Shown here: one piece after another, positions 51,342 through 59,217 of the stretch
Layout of the letters: each line of letters begins with the position of its first letter
Position numbering within the stretch: the first letter of the stretch is position 1
NCBI GenBank assembly: GCA_016721765.1
Contig: JADKHO010000001.1
Location: 1,786,001 to 1,850,000 of the forward strand
Direction: 5' to 3'
Length of the DNA stretch: 64,000 nt
Source: Bacteroidota bacterium
GTDB lineage: Bacteria > Bacteroidota > Bacteroidia > UBA4408
Notes under the pieces: model-generated
Databases searched by the model: none
Told to the model about the DNA's origin: nothing
Seen by the model: only the letters and a program-made list of their open reading frames with translations
Position numbers and translations under genes: made by a program

Positions 51342-51454
51342 TGTATGGCTTTACACTACTGTCCAAAGATATGTAAAATGAGAAGGGATTTTAATTTTTT
51401 ATCGTTCAAATTTGATTCAAATTGCTAAACTTGCAGAGCAAAAAACAGGAAATT

Positions 51455-52018
51455 ATGAACGAAGAAGTACAATTTTATTTGGATGAAGCGGAAGAGCAAA
51501 TGCAAAAAGCAATCTCGCACTTAGAAACTGAATTGATAAAAATCCGAGCAGGTAGAGCAAATGCTCAAATGCTAGAAGGTGTGCACGTGGAATATTATGG
51601 CACAAATGCACCTTTAAATAATGTTTCCGGAATCAGTACGCCCGATCCAAGAACCTTGGTGGTGCAACCTTTTGAAAAAGCAATGTTAGTGCCTATCGAA
51701 AAAGCGATTATGGCAGCCAATCTTGGATTTAATCCTCAAAATGATGGAACCATCATACGCATTTCTGTTCCGCCATTAACGGAGGAAAGAAGAAAGGATC
51801 TGGTAAAGAGAGCAAAAGCAGAGGCTGAACACTGTAAAGTAACGCTGAGAAATATCCGCAAGGAAGCTAATGACGCAATGAAAAAATTGGTAAAAGATGG
51901 CTTGCCCGAAGATCAAGGAAAATTAGCGGAAACGCGCGTTCAAACCTTAACCGATACCTACAGCGCTAAAGCTGAAAAGCATATCGAAATAAAGGAAAAA
52001 GAAATAATGACGGTTTAA
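51455..52018 (+). CDS. frr: Ribosome recycling factor
   Basis: A 187-residue protein that, with EF-G, splits the post-termination ribosome. From the ATG at 51455 it reads MNEEVQFYLDEAEEQMQKAI, then ELIKIRAGRANAQMLEGVHV, the hinge VSGISTPDPRTLVVQPFEKA, and the C-terminal helices PPLTEERRKDLVKRAKAEAE with RNIRKEANDAMKKLVKDG. Length is typical (about 185). An in-frame TTG at 51422 would add eleven residues that do not fit the family. pyrH, often upstream, is absent here. Confidence 0.97.
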   Translation: MNEEVQFYLDEAEEQMQKAISHLETELIKIRAGRANAQMLEGVHVEYYGTNAPLNNVSGISTPDPRTLVVQPFEKAMLVPIEKAIMAANLGFNPQNDGTIIRISVPPLTEERRKDLVKRAKAEAEHCKVTLRNIRKEANDAMKKLVKDGLPEDQGKLAETRVQTLTDTYSAKAEKHIEIKEKEIMTV

Positions 52019-52045
52019 CAGTAATAAAACCTATAATTTAATAGC

Positions 52046-52924
52046 ATGAAAGCATATGTATTCCCCGGTCAAGGTTCACAGTTTATTGGTATGGGCAAAG
52101 ACCTGTACGATAATTCTGCCTTGGCAAAAGATCTTTTTGAAAAAGCAAATTCCCTACTTGGTTTTCGTATCACCGACATTATGTTTTCCGGAACCGATGA
52201 GGAATTAAAGCAAACAAAAGTAACTCAACCTGCCATTTTTTTGCACTCCGTTATTTTGGCAAAAACCTTGGGAGATGCTTTTAAACCCGACATGGTAGCG
52301 GGTCACTCCTTGGGTGAATTTTCGGCACTAGTTGCAAATCAAACATTAAGTTTTGAGGATGCCTTGCTTTTGGTTTCTAAGCGCGCCCTGGCAATGCAAA
52401 AGGCCTGTGAAATCAGACCATCCACTATGGCTGCGATTTTAAATTTGGAGGATAAAATTGTAGAAGATATTTGTGCTTCCATCACCACTGAAATCGTAGT
52501 TGCTGCCAATTACAACTGCCCCGGTCAATTAGTTATATCAGGTACTTTAGAAGGCGTAAATATTGCTTGTGAAAAACTTAAAGCAGCAGGAGCAAAGCGT
52601 GCTTTAATATTGCCGGTAGGAGGGGCTTTCCACTCACCACTTATGCAGCCGGCTCAGCAAGAACTTGAAATTGCAATCAATGCCACACAGTTTAATACGC
52701 CAATTTGTGCAGTATATCAAAATGTAACCGCAAGTGCTGTAACAAATCCAGATGAGATTAAGAAAAATTTACTGGTACAACTTACAGCTCCGGTGCGTTG
52801 GACTCAAACTATGATAAAAATGATGGCAGATAGCGCTAACTCTTTTACCGAAGTTGGACCGGGCAAGGTATTGCAAGGTTTGGTGAAGAAAGTGAACAAG
52901 GATATGGAGGCACAAAGCGCTTAA
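52046..52924 (+). CDS. fabD: Malonyl-CoA:ACP transacylase
   Basis: A 292-residue acyltransferase that loads malonyl groups on acyl carrier protein in fatty acid synthesis. It begins KAYVFPGQGSQFIGMGKDLY, carries the nucleophile S88 in VAGHSLGEFSALV, the substrate arginine in SKRALAMQKACE, and the catalytic histidine in GGAFHSPLMQP. The last part is TEVGPGKVLQGLVKKVN. It follows frr by 27 bases; no other fab gene is in the window. Confidence 0.97.
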   Translation: MKAYVFPGQGSQFIGMGKDLYDNSALAKDLFEKANSLLGFRITDIMFSGTDEELKQTKVTQPAIFLHSVILAKTLGDAFKPDMVAGHSLGEFSALVANQTLSFEDALLLVSKRALAMQKACEIRPSTMAAILNLEDKIVEDICASITTEIVVAANYNCPGQLVISGTLEGVNIACEKLKAAGAKRALILPVGGAFHSPLMQPAQQELEIAINATQFNTPICAVYQNVTASAVTNPDEIKKNLLVQLTAPVRWTQTMIKMMADSANSFTEVGPGKVLQGLVKKVNKDMEAQSA

Positions 52925-53608
52925 TCAGTTCTGTTTTCCACCCACCAAAAAATCTTTTAAATAGAAAGGTTCAAAGTAAGCAGTGTTTTCAAACTCCTGA
53001 GCTGCAAACTTTTTTTCAGCAAGCGAAATCATGTCTTGTGCTGATGGAAATACGTCATCCAAAAATAAAGCATTGGGATTGGGTTCAAGCAAGGTTTTAC
53101 ACTTCGCGGCGCCATCCCCAAAAAAAATAATTTTTTGATGTCGCAATATTTCTGCGAAGGAGGTAGCATCAATAATTTTAGCCTCCGTTGCACTTACCTC
53201 ATTGTTTTGCGCATCAAACAAGGCACAATAAACCTCCATTCTACGGGCATCGAGCATGGCACAATACAACATATCTTTAAGCTTGTTTTTTGTAGAAACT
53301 TGTAGCGCCAGATGTTGCAAAGTATTAATGCTGATTAAGGGAATATCTAATGCGTAACAAAATCCCTTTGCAGCCGAAACACCAATTCTTAAACCGGTAT
53401 AAGATCCGGGCCCTTTACTCACTGCAACGGCGGATAAATCCTTAAAAGTAAATTTTGATTGCGTTAATACTTCGGAGCAGAAGTCAGTTAAATTTTCGGC
53501 ATGAGAATAACCGGCATTTAATTCTTTCAATGCATTTAATTTGCCATTTTTTGAAAGGGCAACAGAGCAAACAGTTGTTGATGTTTCGAGGTGAAGTATC
53601 AGCGACAC
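52925..53608 (-). CDS. tsaB: tRNA threonylcarbamoyladenosine biosynthesis protein TsaB
   Basis: A 227-residue ASKHA-fold protein that with TsaD and TsaE makes t6A in tRNAs. It begins LILHLETSTTVCSVALSKNG, and the conserved block is AVSKGPGSYTGLRIGVSAAK, followed by ALDIPLISINTLQHLALQVS. The C-terminal half is divergent, as usual for TsaB. Its stop abuts the convergent fabD stop with no gap. It ends the minus-strand run that starts at tolC, but probably has its own promoter. Confidence 0.95.
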   Translation of the reverse strand: MSLILHLETSTTVCSVALSKNGKLNALKELNAGYSHAENLTDFCSEVLTQSKFTFKDLSAVAVSKGPGSYTGLRIGVSAAKGFCYALDIPLISINTLQHLALQVSTKNKLKDMLYCAMLDARRMEVYCALFDAQNNEVSATEAKIIDATSFAEILRHQKIIFFGDGAAKCKTLLEPNPNALFLDDVFPSAQDMISLAEKKFAAQEFENTAYFEPFYLKDFLVGGKQN

Positions 53609-53626
53609 GAGGGGTGCTTACTAAAA

Positions 53627-55018
53627 TTATTTATCTGAATTTTTTTGGTTGAATAGCTCTTCTTTTTCAACCTTTTTCACCGGCGTTTTATTTTTTAGCA
53701 ATTTTGAAACTGCGCTGTAAGGTGCATATATTATATCATCACCCGCCTTAACTCCTTTTTTTATTTCAATGTAATTATTGTCTTGAACACCTGTTACAAC
53801 CTCTTGCAAAAGGGCTTTTCCGTCTTTAAGTAAAAATACATATTCCTTAGCTTTTTCTTCTTTTTTCTCTTTGGTAGTTGTACTTTGGTTAGCTGCATCT
53901 TCGGATGAATCTTCAGCACCAAAGCTCTTTTTCTTTTTGGTTTTTGCACCAAAAGAAATAGTATCCTCACGTGTGGTAACAGCTTGAATAGAAACAGATA
54001 CTACATTATCCACCGTTTGAGTATGTATATCAACGGTTGCTGACATTCCAGGGCGAAAGGGGGAATAATTCTTTTGATCGGGAGGAATTAAATCCTTGTA
54101 ACTTTCTTGAAGAATTCGAATTTTAACCGTGAAGTTGGTAACCTGGTCAGCAGATGTGCCGGTAATATTAGCCGAATTGGCTACTTCAGTAACCACTCCT
54201 TTAAATTTTCTGTCGAGGTATGCATCCACTTCAATGTCGGAAGTATCGCCCAATGTTAAACGTACAATATCATTTTCGTTTACCTCCACATTCACTTCCA
54301 TTTCGTTCAAATCGGCAATGCGCATTATCTCAGTTCCTGCCATTTGTGATGTACCCACCACACGCTCACCCAACTCCACATTTAATTTCGAAACTTTACC
54401 GTTCACCGGCGAAATAATTGTGGTACGGGTTAAATTATCTGTTGCTTCTTTTTGTGATGCATACGCATTCTTTACATTGAATTCACTTGCCGAAACTGTT
54501 TGCAAGGCCGCATCAACATCGGCTTTCGCACTTTCATAAGCTGCAGTTGCCGCATCAAATTCGGCTTGTGAAATAGCACTTTGCTCAAAAAGTTTTTTAG
54601 TGCGGTTGTAAATTAGTTCTGTGTTGGTAAAGGATGATTTCACTTGTGCAAGGCGTGCACGGCTATTGGCAACATTTGCTTTGGAAGTATTCACTGCAGC
54701 CTCCATTTTCTCGAGGTTGGACAAATAAATATCCGGATTTATTTTACAAAGAATATCTCCTTTTTTTACTTCGTCACCTTCTTTAACACGTAAATCCACA
54801 ATTTGACCTGAAACATCAGGGCTTATCTTTACTTCAATTTCAGGTTGTACTTTTCCGCTGGCAGCAACCGTTTCAACAATTTTACGTTTCTCAGCTTTCT
54901 CAACAGCAACAGCTGTTTTATCATTGTCGCCAATCCAACCCGCCTTTTTTGCAATTACCAAAAGCAAAATCAATACAATAACTCCAATTAAAATTGCTTT
55001 AAAGTTTAATTTTTTCAT
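53627..55018 (-). CDS. Efflux pump periplasmic adaptor (HlyD/MacA-type)
   Basis: A 463-residue membrane-fusion protein from the ATG near 55018; an in-frame TTG ten codons upstream (55048) is less likely. An N-terminal membrane anchor FKAILIGVIVLILLLVIAKK leads to a first biotinyl-like half (PDVSGQIVDLRVKEGDEVKK). A long coiled-coil hairpin of alternating A, S, N and Q residues follows (about 85-200), then the second lipoyl half (TTIISPVNGKVSKLNVELGE) and the beta-barrel and membrane-proximal domains. A Lys/Glu/Ser-rich linker near residue 380-410 is unusual. It follows TolC in the same direction. No ABC transporter or RND gene accompanies the pair. Confidence 0.92.
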   Translation of the reverse strand: MKKLNFKAILIGVIVLILLLVIAKKAGWIGDNDKTAVAVEKAEKRKIVETVAASGKVQPEIEVKISPDVSGQIVDLRVKEGDEVKKGDILCKINPDIYLSNLEKMEAAVNTSKANVANSRARLAQVKSSFTNTELIYNRTKKLFEQSAISQAEFDAATAAYESAKADVDAALQTVSASEFNVKNAYASQKEATDNLTRTTIISPVNGKVSKLNVELGERVVGTSQMAGTEIMRIADLNEMEVNVEVNENDIVRLTLGDTSDIEVDAYLDRKFKGVVTEVANSANITGTSADQVTNFTVKIRILQESYKDLIPPDQKNYSPFRPGMSATVDIHTQTVDNVVSVSIQAVTTREDTISFGAKTKKKKSFGAEDSSEDAANQSTTTKEKKEEKAKEYVFLLKDGKALLQEVVTGVQDNNYIEIKKGVKAGDDIIYAPYSAVSKLLKNKTPVKKVEKEELFNQKNSDK

Positions 55019-55124
55019 TTTGTTTATGCGCCTTAAAAATGATAACAATATGTGTTTTGAAATAATTTTGCTCCATTATTTCAATCAAAAACACCTTCCT
55101 TAATTCTTAATCAAGTGCTAAGAT

Positions 55125-55153
55125 ATACAACATCTTTGATATCTATGTTGTAT
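55125..55153. promoter_or_regulatory. Inverted repeat between the tolC and HlyD-type genes
   Basis: ATACAACAT (55125-55133) and ATGTTGTAT (55145-55153) are perfect complements across an eleven-base spacer. They lie about 20 bases past the tolC stop and about 105 bases upstream of the adaptor start. No T-run follows, so an operator is at least as likely as a terminator. Confidence 0.45.
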
Positions 55154-55174
55154 TTAATTATTCAAATTTTCTGA

Positions 55175-56605
55175 TTAAAATGAAATGGGTTTTCCTTGAT
55201 AAAAATTCAGGATATTTTGCTTGAATACAAAGTCATATTTGGCTTGAACTAAATCTGATTCTGCTTTGGTAAGCTTATTCTTTGCATCATTGTATTCCAA
55301 TGGATTCAACATTCCTAACGTAAAACGTTGTTCGCTGTATTGAAACGATTCACGTAAGGAGCTTACTGCTATTTGCGTAGCAGCATATTTTTTTAAAGCT
55401 GCTTGTGCATCCGCATAGCTTTGTTGAATGGATTTATACAACTGTTTTTGCGCTGATTCTAAATTCAATTGGGCATTAGCAGTATTAATCTTTGCTCTAC
55501 TAACTGCGCTTTTTACCTGAAAGCCATTAAAAATGGGAATACTCAAATTAAAACCAAACGACTTATTTATGTTGTCATTTATTTGTTTGGAATAGGGTGT
55601 TTTTTCAAAACTATTTAGCAATACCGGTCCAAGCACCGGCTCATTGCTGCTTGTAAAATAGCCGGTGGGTGCTATACCATAAGTGGGCTCTCCAACTAAA
55701 CGTTTACTTAATCCGGAGTATCCCGAGCCATAAGAACCGCCCATAGTCAACTGTGGACTATAAGCACCTTTTGCAATCGAAATTCCTTTTTGAGCACTTC
55801 TTACTTTAATTTCAGCGCTTTTAATTTCAGGTCTATTCGCTAAAGCATTTTGATAGATGGCACCCACTTCCTCTTTAATTTCGGCATTTAATAATTCGGG
55901 AACTGCAGGGCGGGAAATTTTAAAATTTTTAGCATCTGTTAATTCTAATAACTGGGTGAGGCTAAGGTAATCGATGTCTAAATTATTTTGTGCATTTACT
56001 ACCTGAAGCTCTTCATTGGCAGCTTGTGCTTCAATGTTGAGTAAATTTCCCTTTGCAACACTTCCCGCATCCACTAATTTTTTTGTACGTTCCACTTGTG
56101 CTTTGGTTAACAATACTTGTTGGTTGGCAATGTCCAACAATTCCATATCAAACAAAATTCTTAAATAAGCAGAAGCAACGTAGAGCGAAATATCACTCAC
56201 CATTTTTTCAACATCGTACTTACTTGCCGATAAATTTAGTTGGTTTTGTTTGATCGTATTATAAGCTTGGAGGCCATTAAAGAGCGTAACATTAGCTTGC
56301 AAACTATAACGGTCGGAGCGTACCTTTTCGGTTGCAAAACTATTTGTAAACTGGTCAATTGTTTTTCCGTAATTGTAATAATTGGATGCATTTGCATTTA
56401 AATTGGGCAAGACACTCGCTTCACTTTGTGTGAGATTTGTTTTTGAAAGCTCTGTATTTAATAGAGTTTGCTTTATTTGGATGTTATTTTTTATAGCATA
56501 ATCCACACACTGTTGTAAGCTCCATGTATCTTGTGCAAAAGTAGAGAAGCCTGCTACAATGCAAATTGCAAATGCAATTGTTTTTTTTAGGATGGTTGTA
56601 TACAT
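55175..56605 (-). CDS. TolC-family outer-membrane efflux protein
   Basis: A 476-residue outer-membrane channel protein. Signal peptide MYTTILKKTIAFAICIVAGF ends near STFAQD. The two OEP repeats are visible: WSLQQCVDYAIKNNIQIKQT to LSLTQLLEL and, later, IYQNALANRPEIKSAEIKVR onward. The coiled helical regions have the repeating A/S/N/Q pattern of the tunnel, and the end ENIKLN-like piece is replaced by VFKQNILNFYQGKPISF. It forms the exit duct for the adaptor encoded downstream. The pump itself is not nearby. Confidence 0.93.
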   Translation of the reverse strand: MYTTILKKTIAFAICIVAGFSTFAQDTWSLQQCVDYAIKNNIQIKQTLLNTELSKTNLTQSEASVLPNLNANASNYYNYGKTIDQFTNSFATEKVRSDRYSLQANVTLFNGLQAYNTIKQNQLNLSASKYDVEKMVSDISLYVASAYLRILFDMELLDIANQQVLLTKAQVERTKKLVDAGSVAKGNLLNIEAQAANEELQVVNAQNNLDIDYLSLTQLLELTDAKNFKISRPAVPELLNAEIKEEVGAIYQNALANRPEIKSAEIKVRSAQKGISIAKGAYSPQLTMGGSYGSGYSGLSKRLVGEPTYGIAPTGYFTSSNEPVLGPVLLNSFEKTPYSKQINDNINKSFGFNLSIPIFNGFQVKSAVSRAKINTANAQLNLESAQKQLYKSIQQSYADAQAALKKYAATQIAVSSLRESFQYSEQRFTLGMLNPLEYNDAKNKLTKAESDLVQAKYDFVFKQNILNFYQGKPISF

Positions 56606-56848
56606 AGTTCAGATGAAAGAGCAGCAAATTTAAAATATTCCATTGGATAGCATCGTTAATAAAGATTAAAAACGAACCAAATGCACTTAACGAAGGTTGA
56701 AAAACAGTGAGTTATTACTAAACTAAACATTAATCTGAAGACTTTATTTGTGGTCCCGTCACCAAACACTACTGCTCCAATAAAAAAGTATACATTTGAA
56801 AATTATTTTTTTTCAATAGGTTTAGCAAAAAATCATATTACACAACAC

Positions 56849-57223
56849 ATGGAGAAATTGATCCTTGAAGAAGACACTGATTTTCCCGGAATTATTTTGG
56901 ATAAGGATGCCGGAATTTTCATGATAACCGGTCGGTCTATTCCTCACGATACTTCAAAATTTTATATTCCTGTAATTGAATGGTTTCGTGAGTACTCGCT
57001 TAATCCAAATGAAACAACTGCCTTTGAATTTAAACTCGAATACTTTAATACCTCCTCACAAAAATACATTGCCGATTTATTTAAACTTTTGGATAAGATG
57101 TTTAAAAACGGGTATAAAACAAAAGTAGTTTGGATTTATCAACACGACGATGACGATATGCGCGACATCGGAAAGGAATTTGATTATATTTTTGAATTGC
57201 CTTTTGAGTTTAAAGAATATTAA
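56849..57223 (+). CDS. siaC: SiaC-family regulatory phosphoprotein (DUF1987)
   Basis: A 124-residue DUF1987 protein. From the ATG at 56849 it reads MEKLILEEDTDFPGIILDKD; a longer GTG frame begins at 56750 but adds unrelated sequence. The central block EFKLEYFNTSSQKYIADLF places a threonine at T68, the same position as the regulatory phosphosite T68 of Pseudomonas aeruginosa SiaC, where phosphorylation by SiaB is reversed by the PP2C phosphatase SiaA. The rest has the two-layer alpha/beta pattern of the family. The PP2C gene at 59218 lies 2 kb away on the same strand, with no SiaB-type kinase between them. Confidence 0.88.
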   Translation: MEKLILEEDTDFPGIILDKDAGIFMITGRSIPHDTSKFYIPVIEWFREYSLNPNETTAFEFKLEYFNTSSQKYIADLFKLLDKMFKNGYKTKVVWIYQHDDDDMRDIGKEFDYIFELPFEFKEY

Positions 57224-57276
57224 ACGCCCGAATGATATAATGTGTTAAGTGCTGCTTACCAAATTAATTGTTTGCA

Positions 57277-57615
57277 TTACAACTGAAGCGCTATCTGCGG
57301 ATCCCAAAATTTAGTTTTAAAATCAAGCACTTTATCATTTAATACAACAACACCTTCTTTTTCGAGTAGCTTTTGCATCACATCCGGAGCGCCAAAATGA
57401 TGTTTCCCGGTTAACAAGCCACTGCTATTCACCACCCGATGTGCCGGTACTTTTGGTTTTTGCTGATGGGCTGCATTCATTGCCCAACCCACCATGCGCG
57501 CTGATCGAGCAACACCCAAGTACCTGGCAATAGCACCATAACTTGTAACACGGCCTTTGGGAACAAGTCGTGCAACCTGATATACTAAGTCAAAAAAATT
57601 GGCATCCGCTTTCAT
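57277..57615 (-). CDS. Alkyltransferase-like protein (ATL, MGMT family)
   Basis: A 112-residue protein of the O6-alkylguanine-DNA alkyltransferase family, lacking the N-terminal domain. It has the helix-turn-helix YGAIARYLGVARSARMVGWA with the arginine finger R40, and the active-site block VPAHRVVNSSGLLTG, in which the alkyl-accepting cysteine (normally PCHRV) is replaced by alanine A58. It can therefore bind alkylated bases but not repair them, and would instead flag lesions for nucleotide excision repair, as in other ATL proteins. Its neighbour is a pentapeptide-repeat gene in the same direction. Confidence 0.9.
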   Translation of the reverse strand: MKADANFFDLVYQVARLVPKGRVTSYGAIARYLGVARSARMVGWAMNAAHQQKPKVPAHRVVNSSGLLTGKHHFGAPDVMQKLLEKEGVVVLNDKVLDFKTKFWDPQIALQL

Positions 57616-57626
57616 GAGCTGTTATT

Positions 57627-58196
57627 TTATTCTACTTGGATATCATAACGATGCAGAAGTCCTTCCAGACTAGTCCTTGAGAACTTTGCTTTTTTTAATC
57701 TGTTTAACTCTGGGTCAATCGAAAAATTGATACTGGTTCTAAAATCTGCTTTTTCAAGAATGGTATTTTCGAAAGTAGCCTGCATCAAATCACAACCTTC
57801 GAAGACTGCAAGGGTTAAATCACATTCAGTAAAATCTGCTTCCTTTAAGTTGCAGCCAATAAACTTGGTCGCCTTTAATTTCAACTTGTAAAAGGAGGCT
57901 AAATTCACCATACAGTTTTCAAAATTGAGCGCTAAGAGAAAAGGATTGCACACACTGAAATCGACGCCCATTAATTTGCAGTTGCTAAAATCTACGCCCT
58001 TTAAACCGGTATTTTTGAATTTCAATAAGCTAAGGTCACATCCTGTAAAGCTACAGTCCACAAAGCTAAATTTACTTGCATCCAATTGCATTAAATTACA
58101 ATTTTCGAAATTACAATTTTCATATTCTCCGGCTACCAAGCCATCCCGTTCAAAATTAACGCCACTAAAGTTTTTATCTTCTATTATTTGCTGCAT
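57627..58196 (-). CDS. Pentapeptide-repeat protein
   Basis: A 189-residue protein built of A(D/N)LXX-type repeats from about residue 20 to 165: CNFENCNLMQLDASKFSFVD, CSFTGCDLSLLKFKNTGLKG and CDLTLAVFEGCDLMQATFEN, with Phe or Leu at each central position. The fold is a quadrilateral beta-helix. The cysteine and asparagine enrichment and length are like McbG/Qnr-type proteins, which protect DNA gyrase from quinolones, but the resemblance is only general. It runs 11 bases ahead of the ATL gene. Confidence 0.9.
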   Translation of the reverse strand: MQQIIEDKNFSGVNFERDGLVAGEYENCNFENCNLMQLDASKFSFVDCSFTGCDLSLLKFKNTGLKGVDFSNCKLMGVDFSVCNPFLLALNFENCMVNLASFYKLKLKATKFIGCNLKEADFTECDLTLAVFEGCDLMQATFENTILEKADFRTSINFSIDPELNRLKKAKFSRTSLEGLLHRYDIQVE

Positions 58197-58233
58197 CAGA
58201 TTTATTTAAAAACAACACCTAACTCCAAATTTA

Positions 58234-58343
58234 TAATTCCCAAACTTAAATCCTAAATCCCAATCCTAAATCCCAAAATCCCAAATCCTAATTCCTAATT
58301 CCTAATTCCTAATTCCTAAATCCTAACTCCTTAATCCTTAATC
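58234..58343. repeat. AATCCTAAATCC/TAATTCC microsatellite
   Basis: About 110 bases of seven- to nine-base near-identical units: TAATTCC, AAATCCTAAATCCC, then five consecutive AATTCCT/CTAATTC units, then TTAATCC twice. The reverse strand reads as GGATTAGGAATTAGG-like runs. It fills the gap between a pentapeptide-repeat gene and trmB. Its position in non-coding DNA suggests slippage rather than coding function. Confidence 0.85.
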
Positions 58344-58349
58344 AATGGG

Positions 58350-59045
58350 CTAAATCTCAAACCTCAAATAGCATATCTTAAAACCTTTCTCCGAAAATTT
58401 TTTTTCATAGAAAGTTTGTATACCAAATGTTTCAGGAGGAAAATTTAAAAGGTCTAATTCAATAGAAGAATGCAACAAGGCATATAAATCATTCGTACTT
58501 TCCACTAGTTTTAAGTTCAATTCCTTTATTACTTCGAGCGTGTATTCATACAAAGGTAAATTGTCGGTTTTAAGATGAATGATACCTTTTTCTTTTACAA
58601 TTTTTTTATAGCGCTCAATAAACTGTGGAGAAGTCAACCGCTTTTTAATTCGCGCCTTTTGAGGCTGTGGATCCGGAAAGGTAATCCAAATTTCGTCCAC
58701 CTCATTTTTACCAAAACAAGTCGCAATATTCTCAATGCGTGTGCGTAAAAATGCAACATTTGTTTGGTTGTTTTCTAATGCAGTTTTTGCACCTCTCCAA
58801 ATCCTGTTACCTTTTAAGTCAGTACCAATAAAATTTTTGTTTGGATGATTTTCTGCTAAGCCAATTGTGTACTCCCCTTTTCCACAGCCTAATTCTAAAA
58901 TAAGTGGATGCGCATTTTTAAAATACGTTTCATTCCATTTTCCTAAAAGCGAAAAATTATCAATTGTTTCAGCATGTTGCACATGGTGAAATACATTCTT
59001 AAAGCTTTCAATCTCTGCAAATTGCCGCAACTTATGTTTGGTCAT
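58350..59045 (-). CDS. trmB: tRNA (guanine-N7-)-methyltransferase
   Basis: A 231-residue SAM enzyme that makes m7G46 in tRNAs. The SAM motif is LILELGCGKGEYTIGLAENH and the acidic strand end FIGTDLKGNRIW. The catalytic tract IWITFPDPQPQKARIKKRLT, with the DPQPQ loop, and the late HLKTDNLPLYEYTLEVI complete the family pattern. An N-terminal extension of about 40 residues precedes the core, as in other Bacteroidota TrmB. It stands alone between the repeat and a divergent phosphatase gene. Confidence 0.95.
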   Translation of the reverse strand: MTKHKLRQFAEIESFKNVFHHVQHAETIDNFSLLGKWNETYFKNAHPLILELGCGKGEYTIGLAENHPNKNFIGTDLKGNRIWRGAKTALENNQTNVAFLRTRIENIATCFGKNEVDEIWITFPDPQPQKARIKKRLTSPQFIERYKKIVKEKGIIHLKTDNLPLYEYTLEVIKELNLKLVESTNDLYALLHSSIELDLLNFPPETFGIQTFYEKKFSEKGFKICYLRFEI

Positions 59046-59217
59046 TTTTTAAATTAGTTAATTACAATTTTACTTGGCCAGCCAAAAATACTGCGAATAA
59101 AAGAATCATCTTTAAAATAATGCGATTAGTCTAAAAAACTTTACTTAATTATTTGTTTTTAAATCTACTACATTTATTTATTGCTACACTTGTTCTACAT
59201 TAGGAGTTAAACCATCT

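Noticed and set aside
58234..58343. Telomere-like or CRISPR-like array
   Set aside because: Units are imperfect, 7-9 bases long and without spacers; a simple microsatellite explains them.
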